Below, piece by piece: positions 33,686 through 42,228 of a DNA stretch of 64,000 nt (position 1 is the first letter of the stretch; every line of letters starts with the position of its first letter). The DNA comes from Streptomyces apocyni (GTDB lineage: Bacteria > Actinomycetota > Actinomycetes > Streptomycetales > Streptomycetaceae): positions 62,001 through 126,000 of the forward strand of contig NZ_WHOM01000062.1 of assembly GCF_009739465.1 (NCBI RefSeq), read 5' to 3'. Position numbers and translations under genes: made by a program. The notes under the pieces are model-generated. The model made no database searches and was not told where the DNA came from. It saw nothing but the letters and a program-made list of their open reading frames with translations.

Positions 33686-34277
33686 CGAGAAGTCGTCTCC
33701 CTTCGAAGGCACGGCCCAGCGTGACCTCGTCGGCATACTCCAAATCTCCCCCGACAGGGAGTCCGCTGGCCAGGCGGGTGACCTTGAGGCCCATCGGCTT
33801 GATCATGCGAGCGAGGTACGTGGCCGTGGCCTCGCCCTCGAGATTCGGGTCGGTGGCCAGAATCAGCTCGCTGACGGTGCCGTCCGCGAGCCGGGACAGC
33901 AGTTCCCGTATACGGAGATCGTCCGGACCCACGCCCTCGATCGGGCTGATCGCCCCGCCCAGGACGTGGTACCGGCCACGGAACTCCCGGGTGCGCTCGA
34001 TGGCGACGACGTCCTTCGGCTCCTCGACCACGCAGATGATCGCTGGGTCGCGGCGAGGGTCACGGCAGACGCCGCAGTGCTCCTCCTGCGCGACATTGCC
34101 GCAGACCGCGCAGAAGCGGACCTTGTCCTTGACCTCGAGGAGTGCGTGCGCGAGGCGGCGGACGTCGGTCGGCTCGGCCTGCAGGATGTGGAAGGCGATC
34201 CGCTGCGCGCTCTTGGGACCGACGCCGGGCAGCCTGCCCAACTCGTCGATGAGGTCCTGGACCACGCCTTCGTACAA
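33678..34277 (-). CDS. recR: Recombination protein RecR
   Basis: A 199-residue recombinational repair protein that acts with RecO/RecF to load RecA at gaps. A helix-hairpin-helix (LPGVGPKSAQRIAFHIL, about 15-31) is followed by a C4 zinc finger (CAVCGNVAQEEHCGVC) and a Toprim domain (IICVVEEPKDVVAIERT ... LATDPNLEGEATATYLARM). The TTG start (LYEGVVQDLIDEL) is supported by a GAAAGG site and by the normal RecR N-terminus. It lies between ybaB and the DUF5063 gene in one operon. Confidence 0.97.
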   Translation of the reverse strand: MYEGVVQDLIDELGRLPGVGPKSAQRIAFHILQAEPTDVRRLAHALLEVKDKVRFCAVCGNVAQEEHCGVCRDPRRDPAIICVVEEPKDVVAIERTREFRGRYHVLGGAISPIEGVGPDDLRIRELLSRLADGTVSELILATDPNLEGEATATYLARMIKPMGLKVTRLASGLPVGGDLEYADEVTLGRAFEGRRLLDV

Positions 34278-34435
34278 CGGACTGCCTTTCCTGGGACAGC
34301 GCCCCTGCTGGCTGCTCAGGTGCTGCCGTTCTGGAGCTGTCTGCTCTGCTTCGGTTCGACTATCTGCCTGGTTGTTCAGGTGGTACGTACGGTAGTTGCC
34401 GAACCCCGGTCTTCAGAAGACACCGGTCCGGCGAT

Positions 34436-34780
34436 TCAGAACGGGAGACCCGGGATGCCACCGCCGCCGCCCAGGCCCTGGGCGAGCGGGCCGAGCTTCT
34501 GCTGCTGGAGCACCTGGGCGTTCTCGTTCGCCGCCTGGACCGCGGCGACGACGAGGTCGGCCAGGGTCTCGGTGTCCTGCGGGTCGACTGCCTTGGGGTC
34601 GATCACCAGGCCGCGCAGCTCGCCCGAGCCGGTGACGGTGGCCTTGACCAGACCGCCGCCCGCCTGCCCGTCGACCTCTGTCTGCGCCAGTTCCTCCTGC
34701 GCCCGAGCGAGATCCTGTTGCATCTGCTGAGCCTGCTGGAGCAGCTGTTGCATATTGGGCTGGCCACCACCGGGAATCAC
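34436..34780 (-). CDS. YbaB/EbfC nucleoid-associated protein
   Basis: A 114-residue DNA-binding protein. Gln/Met-rich start MIPGGGQPNMQQLLQQAQQMQQDLARAQEELAQTEVDGQAGGGLVKATVTGSGELRGLVIDPKAVDPQDTETLADLVVAAVQAANENA is a standard YbaB fold. The C-terminus ends in a Gly-rich tail (LGGGGGIPGLPF). GTG follows AGGAGCTGATC. It precedes recR, the widely conserved pair. The gap to recR is 158 bp, larger than usual. Confidence 0.95.
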   Translation of the reverse strand: MIPGGGQPNMQQLLQQAQQMQQDLARAQEELAQTEVDGQAGGGLVKATVTGSGELRGLVIDPKAVDPQDTETLADLVVAAVQAANENAQVLQQQKLGPLAQGLGGGGGIPGLPF

Positions 34781-35005
34781 GATCAGCTCCTGGTCTCGGT
34801 CGTCGAGGTCATCGATGTATCTGACGACACGAGCCTACGTGTTCAGGGAGCCGTCCGCTCTAGCACTCTTTCGAGTGAGTTCCCCTCACGCCCTATACCT
34901 GATCAAGGGCCACTTCCGGGGGTAAAGGCCATGAAACCGGCCTCATGGCCACCCATTGGGCGGTAGGAAGGTGGTGCCAGTCCGTATCAGTCGAGGGAGT
35001 GCCGG

Positions 35006-35773
35006 GTGAGCCAGCCGGAGATGCAGCCCGAGGTGCCGCCTCCGGGCGGGCAGGGGGCGGGCGGAGGCGGAGACCCGGCAGCACGGGCGGCGGCCGCGCG
35101 GCGCCATGATCTCACCGGGCGGCCGTTTCCGCTCGGCGACTGGGGCCAGCCCGCCGCGCGCCTGGACGAGCTGTACCGCTGGGTGGAGGCGGGCGCCCTG
35201 CGCACCGCCGAGTGGTATCTGCACGACCGCACCTGGAAGCGCCGGGGCGCGCGGGCACTCCGCGCCGGTACGGCGCTGGGCGCGGTCGCCGGGGCCGCGC
35301 TGCCGCTGCTCGACCTGACCGGGGCGGTGAACGGCGCCGCCACCTGGGGCTATCTGTTCCTCCTGCTGGCGGTGGCCTGCATGGGCTGCGACCGGTACTT
35401 CGGGCTCACCTCCGGGTGGATACGGGATGTGGCGACGGCCCAGGCGGTGCAGCGGCGACTCCAGGTCCTCCAGTTCGACTGGGCGTCGGAGAGCGTGCGC
35501 GAGGTGCTGGGCCCGACGGACGGCACGGCCAGCGAGGCGGCCGAGCGCTGCCTTGGAGTACTGCGCCGCTTCACCGAGGACGTAACGGACCTGGTCCGCT
35601 CCGAGACGACGGACTGGATGGTGGAATTCCGCTCCGGTCCCACGCCCCTGGTGATGCAGTCCGCGGTCCCGGGCGCCCCCCGCACGGACCCGCCACCACC
35701 CCCGGGCCGCTTCCCCCTCCAGCCAGGAACCCGCCCGAACATGCCCCGCCAGCGCCCACCGGAGGCGCGTTAG
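35006..35773 (+). CDS. SLATT-domain two-TM protein
   Basis: A 255-residue protein. A Gly/Pro/Ala-rich lead precedes the SLATT-like core: LGDWGQPAARLDELYRWVEAGALRTAEWYLHDRTWKRRGARALR, then two TM helices (AGTALGAVAGAALPLLDL, AATWGYLFLLLAVACMGCDRYFG) and a helical SWIRDVATAQAVQRRLQVLQFDW. The C-terminus is Pro-rich. SLATT proteins are predicted pore-forming effectors in some nucleotide-signalling defence systems; here no nucleotidyltransferase or SLOG gene is adjacent, so a housekeeping membrane role is equally likely. GTG 35006 start. Confidence 0.75.
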   Translation: MSQPEMQPEVPPPGGQGAGGGGDPAARAAAARRHDLTGRPFPLGDWGQPAARLDELYRWVEAGALRTAEWYLHDRTWKRRGARALRAGTALGAVAGAALPLLDLTGAVNGAATWGYLFLLLAVACMGCDRYFGLTSGWIRDVATAQAVQRRLQVLQFDWASESVREVLGPTDGTASEAAERCLGVLRRFTEDVTDLVRSETTDWMVEFRSGPTPLVMQSAVPGAPRTDPPPPPGRFPLQPGTRPNMPRQRPPEAR

Positions 35774-35785
35774 AGGCGGCGGAGA

Positions 35786-36745
35786 GTGAGCCTGGCGGCA
35801 CTTACGCCCCCTTTGGCCCCCTGTTTCCCTGGCGGCAATAGACTGCCGCGGGGGTATTTGTTCGAGGGGGGACCTTTTGTTGACCGTAGCCGTGTACACA
35901 TCCGTATCCACCGCCGCGTCGTGACCGGCGCGCGGCGGGCCGGTAGAGAGAACAGCGGGCGCCGAATACGTGGGGGCCGCATAGGCCCCGGCCGTGTTCT
36001 GGCGACCAGCGTGGCGATGGTCGGTCTTGGCTCCTTCGCCCTCGCGCTGCTGCCCGATGACCGCAGTGCCGAGGGGCGGCCCATGGTGGCCCCGTCGCGG
36101 CCGGGCTCCGCCCTGGCGGCGACACCGGCGGAGCCATCACCGTCCGGGCCCAGCACCCAGACCACGCGCTCCCCCGTCGTCCCCGACACCGGCCGCGGCA
36201 CGTTCTCCACCGGTTCCGCCTCGGGTGCCATAGCCGGGAGCGGCAAGATCTGGCGCTACCGCGTCGACGTCGAGGACGGCAGCTCGCTCTCCGCCGACCG
36301 GGCCGCGCGGGAGGTCGCCGCCATACTCGGGCATCCGCAAGGCTGGACCGCCAAGGGCGCCCGCGCCTTCCAACTGGTCACCTCCGGCCCCACCGACTTC
36401 CAGGTCAAGATCGCCACTCCCGCCACGGTGGACCGCCTGTGCGGGGAGTACGGGCTGGACACCGGCGGCGAGGTCAACTGCGCGGTCCGTACGTCGGTCG
36501 TCGTGAACCTCAAACGCTGGATGCTGGGCTCGCCGAAGTTCGACGGACCACTCTCCGAGTATCGCGCGCTGATCATCAACCACGAGGTGGGCCACCGCCT
36601 CGGCCACGGTCACCTGACCTGCGGTGGCCCCGGCCGCCTGGCACCCGCCATGATGCAGCAGATCAAGGGGCTGCGCGGCTGCGTTGCCAACGCCTGGCCC
36701 TTCGACGAGAACGGCACGTACGTCAGCGGCCCGAAGGTGGACTGA
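35786..36745 (+). CDS. DUF3152 protein with a zinc-peptidase-like motif
   Basis: A secreted or anchored protein of up to 319 residues. TM/signal anchor VLATSVAMVGLGSFALALLP, a Ser/Thr/Pro linker, then the DUF3152 core WRYRVDVEDGSSLSADRAAREVAAILGHPQGW ... ending with NHEVGHRLGHGHLTCGGPG. HEVGHRLGH fits an HExxHxxGxxH-type zinc site, and two Cys near it could pair. The start is uncertain: GTG 35786 (after GGCGGAGA) is given; GTG 35921 (MTGARRAGREN) would put the anchor nearer the N-terminus. Natural substrate unknown. Confidence 0.82.
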   Translation: MSLAALTPPLAPCFPGGNRLPRGYLFEGGPFVDRSRVHIRIHRRVVTGARRAGRENSGRRIRGGRIGPGRVLATSVAMVGLGSFALALLPDDRSAEGRPMVAPSRPGSALAATPAEPSPSGPSTQTTRSPVVPDTGRGTFSTGSASGAIAGSGKIWRYRVDVEDGSSLSADRAAREVAAILGHPQGWTAKGARAFQLVTSGPTDFQVKIATPATVDRLCGEYGLDTGGEVNCAVRTSVVVNLKRWMLGSPKFDGPLSEYRALIINHEVGHRLGHGHLTCGGPGRLAPAMMQQIKGLRGCVANAWPFDENGTYVSGPKVD

Positions 36746-36782
36746 CGTCACCCTGATGTAAACGCCGCCCGGTGGGGCATGC

Positions 36783-37145
36783 TCAGCCCACGTCCCTCAG
36801 CCCCGTCGCCCGGCCCTCCTCGTCCCACTGGACCTCCAGGGTCCGCGCGACGGCGTCGGGATTGAGGGGCCCGAACACATGCGGGAACAGAACGTCCTCG
36901 GCGACCCCGGGCGGCGGGGTGGGGGCCGCCGCCTCCCATTCCAGCCTGGCGGTGAGCCGGGACGCGTCGAGGAGCAGCGCCAGCAGCGGTCTCGGGGCGG
37001 TGCGGTAGAAGGCGTTGACGACGGCCAGCGTGGTGGCCTCGTCGGGCGAGCAGTGGACGAAGCCCTCCTCCGTGAGCGAGGCGGGGGCGTAGGGCTGGCC
37101 GGACAGGGCACTCCATTCGGCGCGCGGCACGACGTGATAGATCAT
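36783..37145 (-). CDS. DUF952-family protein
   Basis: A 120-residue soluble protein: MIYHVVPRAEWSAL ... YAPASLTEEGFVHCSPDEATTLAVVNAFY ... VLFPHVFGPLNPDAVARTLEVQWDEEG. The GFVHCS and FPHVFGPLNPDAV blocks are the DUF952 signature, a family related to ADP-ribosyltransferase folds with unknown activity. It faces the DUF3152 gene (tail to tail, 37 bp). Confidence 0.9.
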   Translation of the reverse strand: MIYHVVPRAEWSALSGQPYAPASLTEEGFVHCSPDEATTLAVVNAFYRTAPRPLLALLLDASRLTARLEWEAAAPTPPPGVAEDVLFPHVFGPLNPDAVARTLEVQWDEEGRATGLRDVG

Positions 37146-37207
37146 GACCCGGTTATACCGCTACAGCCGCCGCCTACGGGCCGCCGCCCACGGGCCACCG
37201 CGCCCGG

Positions 37208-37858
37208 TCAGCTGAAGACGACCATCGAGCCCTGAGCCAGACTGCGCGTCGCCGCCGCGTGCAGGCCCAGCCAGACGTGGCGCTCGCGGGCGAAGGGGTT
37301 GTCGTCGTACGGGGGTGTGGCCGCGGGTTCTTCCAGGGATGTCGGGCCGGAGGGCGGGGCCGGGGCCACCGGCGGGTTGGCCGGGTCGATGCCGATCGCG
37401 GGGCCCACGTACTCCAGCTCACGCAGGAGGGTGTGCGAGGAGCCGAGCGGGCCGCCGCCCGCGAGGAGTTCGTCGTTGGAGAGCGGGTGCGGGAACTCGA
37501 CCGGGACGTACGCGCCCGCGTGGTCGTAGTGCCAGACCAGATGCGACTGCTGGGCCGTGGTCTCGAACATCTCCAGGAGCTGTTCGTAGTCACCGCCGAG
37601 TTCGTCTACGGGGGTGACGGGGAGGCCACAGATCTGGAGGAGGTACGCACGGCGCAGGAAATGCAGCGCGTCGTAGTCGAAGCCCGCAACGGGGGCGACG
37701 TCCCCAGAGAGGCCAGGCATGTACGCGTAGACGGGCACAGGGGGCAGACCGGCGTCACCCAACGCCTTGTCGTAGAGCGCGAGCTCCTCGGCGAAGGGGT
37801 TGTCCGCGCTGTGGCACAGCACATCGACCAGGGGGACAAGCCACAGGTCACAGGCCAA
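37208..37858 (-). CDS. Hypothetical conserved protein
   Basis: A 216-residue soluble protein starting at TTG (LACDLWLVPLVDVLCHSADN), chosen because GAGGAG lies 5 bases upstream; no ATG or GTG fits. Recurrent features are CHSADNPF, FDYDALHFLRRAYLLQICGLPVTPV, VWHYDHAGAYVPVEFPHPLSN and PFARERHVWLGLHAAATRSLAQGSMVVFS. No fold is recognised. Probably transcribed ahead of the DUF952 gene, 62 bp further on the same strand. Confidence 0.75.
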   Translation of the reverse strand: MACDLWLVPLVDVLCHSADNPFAEELALYDKALGDAGLPPVPVYAYMPGLSGDVAPVAGFDYDALHFLRRAYLLQICGLPVTPVDELGGDYEQLLEMFETTAQQSHLVWHYDHAGAYVPVEFPHPLSNDELLAGGGPLGSSHTLLRELEYVGPAIGIDPANPPVAPAPPSGPTSLEEPAATPPYDDNPFARERHVWLGLHAAATRSLAQGSMVVFS

Positions 37859-37985
37859 GGGAACTCCTCACTTCGGCTGAGCGGAGTGCAACAAGCAGTG
37901 TGTGCAGCGTAGTCCGCCCCCACCCCACCCATCTGCCCCCGCGCACAGCGCGTTCAAACGGCAGTCCTCTTACTCCTCTTAGTCC

Positions 37986-39068
37986 TCACGCACTCCGCTG
38001 GGCCACGGCCCGGCGGTCCGCCAGCCGCGCGATCATCAGGCAGTAGAGCGGGGCGAAGACAAGCTCGAGGACCAGCGCCTGCCACGGCGCGTCAGCCGCC
38101 GTCTCACTGCTGGAGAGGTCACCGACCGCGGCCACCAGGCCGAAGGCCACTAGGTTGTTGGCGACGTGCAAGGCGATCACCGCCTCCAAGCCACCGGTAC
38201 GGATCACCAGCCAGCCCCACCACAGCGCCGAGTACAGCAGCAAGGCGAAGCCGGAGAGTTCGCCGAAACCGTGAGCGGTGGCGAACAGCAGCGACGCCAC
38301 CACAATGCCCGGCCACGGGGAACGCACGGCCCGGCCGATCACCTGGACCAGCCAGCCCCGGAACACGTACTCCTCGGCGGCGGCCTGGAACGGCACCAGC
38401 GCGCCCAGCACGGCCAGGCTCAGGACGAACTCGGACCAGCCCGGGAAGCCTTGCCCCTCCTCCGCCAGCGGTTCGGAGTTCCAGGTCCACGCGACCAGCA
38501 AACCGATCTGGAGGACGATCAGCGGAAAGGCCACCGCGGCACAACGCCCCAGCCAACCCCAGCGCAACCGGCCAGCCACCGACGAGACCGTGCCGAACGG
38601 CCGGTTACCCAACAGCCGGGCACCGACGAGGACCACGGGAAGCCCGACCACGATGACGATCAGCAGGAACGCCAGCTCCGCGAGCGGGTCCGCGAAGATC
38701 GCATCGCTGTCCGATGCGGCCTGGACGTCCAGCACGGCCGCGATGACGGCCCCGACCACGAAGACACCCAGCACTCCCACCACGAACAGCCCCAGGACGG
38801 CCAGCAGTTCGCCCAGCCACGCGAACCTGCCGCCATGCCCGTTACGCCCCAGTTCGTGGTAGTGGGACCCGGACGGCGCCCGAACCGGCCCGGGCCGGGG
38901 AGCGGGCCCCGGCGGAGGCAGTTGGGACGCTGAGGGCAACGTCCAGCCCTGCCAGCCTGGTTGTTCGGCGGCATGCGGAGGGTGCGAGTGCGGGTGCGGA
39001 TGGGGGTGGGGGTGGTGCTCGGGCTCGGGCTGGTGGCCAGTGCCGGGCCAGGGCGCGTCGGAACTCAC
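37986..39068 (-). CDS. CPBP-family intramembrane (CAAX-like) protease
   Basis: A 360-residue membrane protein. A cytoplasmic His/Pro-rich lead (PEPEHHPHPHPHPHSHPPH) precedes about eight TM helices. Motif 1 is EEYVFRGWL (about 232), followed by TAHGFGELSG and a third motif HVANN, the CPBP active-site pattern. In bacteria these proteins process or immunise against bacteriocin-type peptides or act in membrane quality control. The first ~70 residues are disordered; a shorter start is conceivable. Confidence 0.88.
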   Translation of the reverse strand: MSSDAPWPGTGHQPEPEHHPHPHPHPHSHPPHAAEQPGWQGWTLPSASQLPPPGPAPRPGPVRAPSGSHYHELGRNGHGGRFAWLGELLAVLGLFVVGVLGVFVVGAVIAAVLDVQAASDSDAIFADPLAELAFLLIVIVVGLPVVLVGARLLGNRPFGTVSSVAGRLRWGWLGRCAAVAFPLIVLQIGLLVAWTWNSEPLAEEGQGFPGWSEFVLSLAVLGALVPFQAAAEEYVFRGWLVQVIGRAVRSPWPGIVVASLLFATAHGFGELSGFALLLYSALWWGWLVIRTGGLEAVIALHVANNLVAFGLVAAVGDLSSSETAADAPWQALVLELVFAPLYCLMIARLADRRAVAQRSA

Positions 39069-39137
39069 AGGGGTCGCCTTCTGTCTGCGTGGTCAGGGCA
39101 GCGGAGCTACGTGGGCTGGGGCTGGGCTTGGGCCGCG

Positions 39138-39827
39138 CTAGGTGGAGAGTTCTTCGGCCAGGGTGAGAGCGTGGTTGTTGTACGTCGTGACCAGGGCGGA
39201 CGCGGTGAGGGCGTCACGGCGGAGTACGGCGTCTACCAGTTCGGTGTGGCCGTTCCAGAGGCGGCCGGTGAGGTCGGGGGCGCGGCGCAGGTGGGGGACA
39301 ACGTAGGACCAGGCCTGGATGCGTAGGCGATGCAGGAAGTTGGTCAGGTACGGGTTGCCGAAGAGGGAGCTCAGTTCGCGCCAGAAGCTGAGGTCGTAGC
39401 CGACCAGGACATCCAGGTCGCCGACCGTGGCCGCGCGCTGGGCCTCCAGGGCCCGGCGGCGGACGGAGGCGAGCTGGTCGCCGGTGTCGGCGGGGCCGCG
39501 TTCGGCGATGCCTCGGAAGATCGCCTCGGCGACGAGTCGGCGGGCCTCGACCATGCTGCGGTAGTCGGCTACGGAGTACTCGTGTACGCGGAAGCCGCGG
39601 TGCTGGACGGAGTCGAGCAGGCCCTGCGCGGAGAGGTCCACCAGGGCCTCGCGGACGGGGGTCGCGGAGACTCCGTACTGCTCGGCGATCTCCTTGACCG
39701 TGAATTCCTGGCCGGGGTGGAGGCGTCCGGCGAGGATTTCGTCGCGGAGGGCGTCGGCCAGTTGCTGGCGGAGGGTGTTGCGGGTGACACCGGGGCTGGT
39801 GGTGGCGGTTCGGTCGGTGGCGCGCAA
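39138..39827 (-). CDS. GntR-family regulator, FadR/FCD subfamily
   Basis: A 229-residue regulator. Winged helix at about 17-80 (TLRQQLADALRDEILAGRLHPGQEFTVKEIAEQYGVSATPVREALVDLSAQGLLDSVQHRGFRVHEY) and an all-helical FCD effector domain (MVEARRLVAEAIFRGIAER ... LWNGHTELVDAVLRRDALTASALVTTYNNHALTLAEEL). The TTG start follows AGGGGGACACC. FCD domains bind carboxylic acids or metals. It lies downstream of an aminotransferase on the same strand, 182 bp apart with a hairpin between, so it is likely separately transcribed. Confidence 0.93.
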   Translation of the reverse strand: MRATDRTATTSPGVTRNTLRQQLADALRDEILAGRLHPGQEFTVKEIAEQYGVSATPVREALVDLSAQGLLDSVQHRGFRVHEYSVADYRSMVEARRLVAEAIFRGIAERGPADTGDQLASVRRRALEAQRAATVGDLDVLVGYDLSFWRELSSLFGNPYLTNFLHRLRIQAWSYVVPHLRRAPDLTGRLWNGHTELVDAVLRRDALTASALVTTYNNHALTLAEELST

Positions 39828-39919
39828 GGTGTCCCCCTCTCGCCGGGTGGCTGGCTGGTGGCGCCGGTGGCGCTCTGGTGGCGCTGGTGGCTGGCTGAAT
39901 GGTCAGCCTACGTGGCCGG

Positions 39920-39950
39920 GGCGGGGCGGGGTCCTGCCCCCCGCCCCGCC
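39920..39950 (-). terminator. Terminator after the aminotransferase
   Basis: GGCGGGGCGGGG pairs perfectly with CCCCGCCCCGCC around TCCTGCC, about 60 bases past the aminotransferase stop. The GC-only stem sits in a C/G-rich repeat tract. Confidence 0.6.
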
Positions 39951-40009
39951 TGCCCCGCCCCGACCTGCCCCGGCCCGTCCCGGCCCGCCCCGCCTACGGT
40001 GGCCGCTGG

Positions 40010-41392
40010 CTACGCGACGTGTTCGTCCGCTACCGACAGGGCCTCGTCCAACAGGAACAGGCCCTCCTTCGCCTCCGACTCCGTGATGTTGCACGCGGGG
40101 ACCACATGCGTGCGGTTCATGTTCACGAACGGCCACAGACCCCCGCGCTTGCAGGCCGCCGCGAAGGCCGCCATCGGGGCGTTCGCCTCGCCCGTCGCGT
40201 TGTACGGGACCAGTGGCTCGCGGGTCTCCCGGTTCCGTACGAGCTCCAGGGCCCAGAACGCGCCGAGGCCGCGCACCTCGCCCACCGACGGGTGGCGCGC
40301 GGCGAGCTCCCGCAGCCCAGGGCCGATGACGTGGGCGCCCAGGTGCGCGGCGTGCGCGACGACACCCTCCTCCTCCATCACGTTGATCGTGGCGACCGCG
40401 GCCGCGCAGGCGAGCGGATGGCCGGAGTAGGTGAGTCCGCCGGGGTACGGCTTCCTGGCGAACGTCTCCGCGATGGCGGGCGAGATCGCCACGCCGCCCA
40501 GCGGGACGTACCCGGAGTTGACGCCCTTGGCGAAGGTGAGGAGGTCGGGGACGACGTCGAAGTGGTCGGCGGCGAACCACTCGCCGGTGCGCCCGAAGCC
40601 CGACATCACCTCGTCCAGGATGAGCAGGATGCCGTACCGGTCGCAGATCTCCCGTACTCCGGCCAGGTAGCCCGGCGGCGGGACCATGATCCCGGCCGTG
40701 CCCGGCACCGACTCCAGGATGATCGCGGCGAACGAGCCCGGACCGTCGAAGGCGATGATGTCCTCGAGGTGGGTGAGTGCGCGCTCACACTCCTCGGCCT
40801 CGGTGGTCGCGTAGAACGCCGAGCGGTAGAGGAACGGCGCCCAGAAGCGGACGACGCCGGAGGCGCCCGTGTCCGAGGCCCAGCGCCGGGGGTCGCCGGT
40901 CAGGCTGATCGCGGTGGAGGTCGCGCCGTGGTACGAGCGGTAGGCGCTGAGGATCTTGGGACGGCCGGTGTGCAGCCTGGCCATCCGGGCGGCGTTCTCG
41001 ACGGCCTCGGCGCCGCCGTTGGTGAAGAAGATCTTGTCGAGGTCGCCGGGGGTCCGCTCGGCGATCAGCCGCGCGGCCTCGGAGCGTACGTCGATGGCGA
41101 AGGCGGGCGCGAAGGTGGTCATCTTCGCGGCCTGCTCCTGCACCGCGGCGACGACCTTGGGGTGCTGGTAGCCGATGTTGGTGTAGACGAGGCCGCTGGT
41201 GAAGTCGAGGTAGCGGTTGCCCTCGTAGTCCCAGAAGTGCACGCCCTCGGCACCGGCCACGGCGAGCGGATCGATCAGCTCCTGAGCGGACCAGGAGTGG
41301 AAGACATGCGCGCGGTCGGCGGCCTTGACGGCTGCGCCTTTCGCGGGGTCAGCGGGATCGGCAGGGCCGACGGGAACGCGATGAGGGGTCAT
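40010..41392 (-). CDS. Class III PLP-dependent aminotransferase
   Basis: A 460-residue transaminase (start MTPHRVPVGPADP). Family blocks: VHFWDYEGNRYLDFTSGLVYTNIGYQHPKVVAAV, FFTNGGAEAVENAARMAR (PLP phosphate site), SYHGATSTAISLTGDPRRW, ILDEVMSGFGRTGEWFA and the Lys of LLTFAKGVNSGYVPLGG (about 287). The subgroup resembles taurine/beta-alanine-pyruvate or omega-amino acid aminotransferases. Substrate cannot be fixed from sequence. Divergent from pfpI across a palindromic region; GntR gene downstream may regulate it. Confidence 0.93.
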   Translation of the reverse strand: MTPHRVPVGPADPADPAKGAAVKAADRAHVFHSWSAQELIDPLAVAGAEGVHFWDYEGNRYLDFTSGLVYTNIGYQHPKVVAAVQEQAAKMTTFAPAFAIDVRSEAARLIAERTPGDLDKIFFTNGGAEAVENAARMARLHTGRPKILSAYRSYHGATSTAISLTGDPRRWASDTGASGVVRFWAPFLYRSAFYATTEAEECERALTHLEDIIAFDGPGSFAAIILESVPGTAGIMVPPPGYLAGVREICDRYGILLILDEVMSGFGRTGEWFAADHFDVVPDLLTFAKGVNSGYVPLGGVAISPAIAETFARKPYPGGLTYSGHPLACAAAVATINVMEEEGVVAHAAHLGAHVIGPGLRELAARHPSVGEVRGLGAFWALELVRNRETREPLVPYNATGEANAPMAAFAAACKRGGLWPFVNMNRTHVVPACNITESEAKEGLFLLDEALSVADEHVA

Positions 41393-41458
41393 GGCGCGAG
41401 GGTAAGCGTCCGGGATGCGGACAAAACATCGGCGCCCTGTCTGCGGTGCCGTGTCGTC

Positions 41459-41477
41459 GCCCGACACAGTGTCGGGC
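41459..41477. promoter_or_regulatory. Perfect palindrome upstream of the aminotransferase
   Basis: GCCCGACAC-A-GTGTCGGGC, with an extra GTGTCG half-site just before it (41451-41456). It lies 67-85 bases upstream of the aminotransferase start and about 113 bases before pfpI. A dimeric repressor could bind; GntR or MarR are candidates. Confidence 0.5.
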
Positions 41478-41508
41478 CATGTCGCGCCCGCCGCACCCAC
41501 TCTCTCTT

Positions 41509-41541
41509 GACAGCATGCTGTCTATTTGACAGCATGCTTAC
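41509..41541. promoter_or_regulatory. Duplicate operator GACAGCATGC upstream of pfpI-marR
   Basis: GACAGCATGCTGTC (41509-41522) is a perfect palindrome; GACAGCATGCTTAC (41528-41541) repeats the left half 19 bp later. Both start with TTGACA, so the operator overlaps likely -35 elements. The MarR gene at 42225 is the expected binder (autoregulation). Confidence 0.65.
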
Positions 41542-41546
41542 ATCAC

Positions 41547-41574
41547 ATCGGGGATATCGGGGATATCGGGGATA
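41547..41574. repeat. 9-bp triplicate ATCGGGGAT
   Basis: Three contiguous copies in the pfpI leader, ending 15 bases before the ATG and abutting the GGAAGG ribosome site. Confidence 0.8.
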
Positions 41575-41589
41575 CGGAAGGCAGCCATC

Positions 41590-42228
41590 ATGAGCAACGC
41601 CCACCGCAAGACCGTGTACGTCGCCGTCTACGACACCTACGCCGACTGGGAGTCGGGGCACGCCACCGCCGAGCTCGCCCGCGGCGGCTATCAGATCCGT
41701 ACGGTCGGACTGAGCCTCGACCCGGTCACCACCATCGGCGGGCTGCACGTCCAGCCCGACCTCGCGATCGCGGACGTACGCCCCGAGGACGCGGCGCTGT
41801 TGATCCTCACCGGGGCCGACTTGTGGGACAGCGATGAGGGCGACGCGCTCCTGCCCTTCGCCCGGCTGGCCCGCACCTTCCTCGACGCGGGCGTCCCGGC
41901 CGCCGCGATCTGCGGCGCCACCGCGGGACTGGCCCGCGAGGGACTGCTCGACGACCGGCCGCACACGAGCAACGTCTCCTTCTACCTGGCGGCCACCGGC
42001 TACAAGGGCGGCGAACAGTACGTCGAGACGGACGCCGTGACCGACGGCGACCTGATCACGGCGGGCGGGACCGAGCCGGTCGCGTTCGCCCGCGAGATCC
42101 TCGCGCGGCTCGGGGTGTACGAGGGCGAGGTGCTGGACGCCTGGTACCGGCTGTTCCACGACTCGGACGCGACGGCGTACGAGATCCTCGCGGCGGCCCA
42201 GACGGAGCGGGAGGCGGCAGCCCAGTGA
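41590..42228 (+). CDS. DJ-1/PfpI-family glutamine amidotransferase-like protein
   Basis: A 212-residue cytoplasmic protein of the class I GATase superfamily. TVYVAVYDTYADWESGHATAELARGGYQIRTVGL is the first beta-alpha unit with the conserved Glu; the nucleophile elbow is AAICGATAG (Cys about 108). Members include chaperone-like deglycases and peptidases; the reaction here is unknown. ATG follows GGAAGG. It overlaps the next gene by 4 bp. Confidence 0.9.
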   Translation: MSNAHRKTVYVAVYDTYADWESGHATAELARGGYQIRTVGLSLDPVTTIGGLHVQPDLAIADVRPEDAALLILTGADLWDSDEGDALLPFARLARTFLDAGVPAAAICGATAGLAREGLLDDRPHTSNVSFYLAATGYKGGEQYVETDAVTDGDLITAGGTEPVAFAREILARLGVYEGEVLDAWYRLFHDSDATAYEILAAAQTEREAAAQ

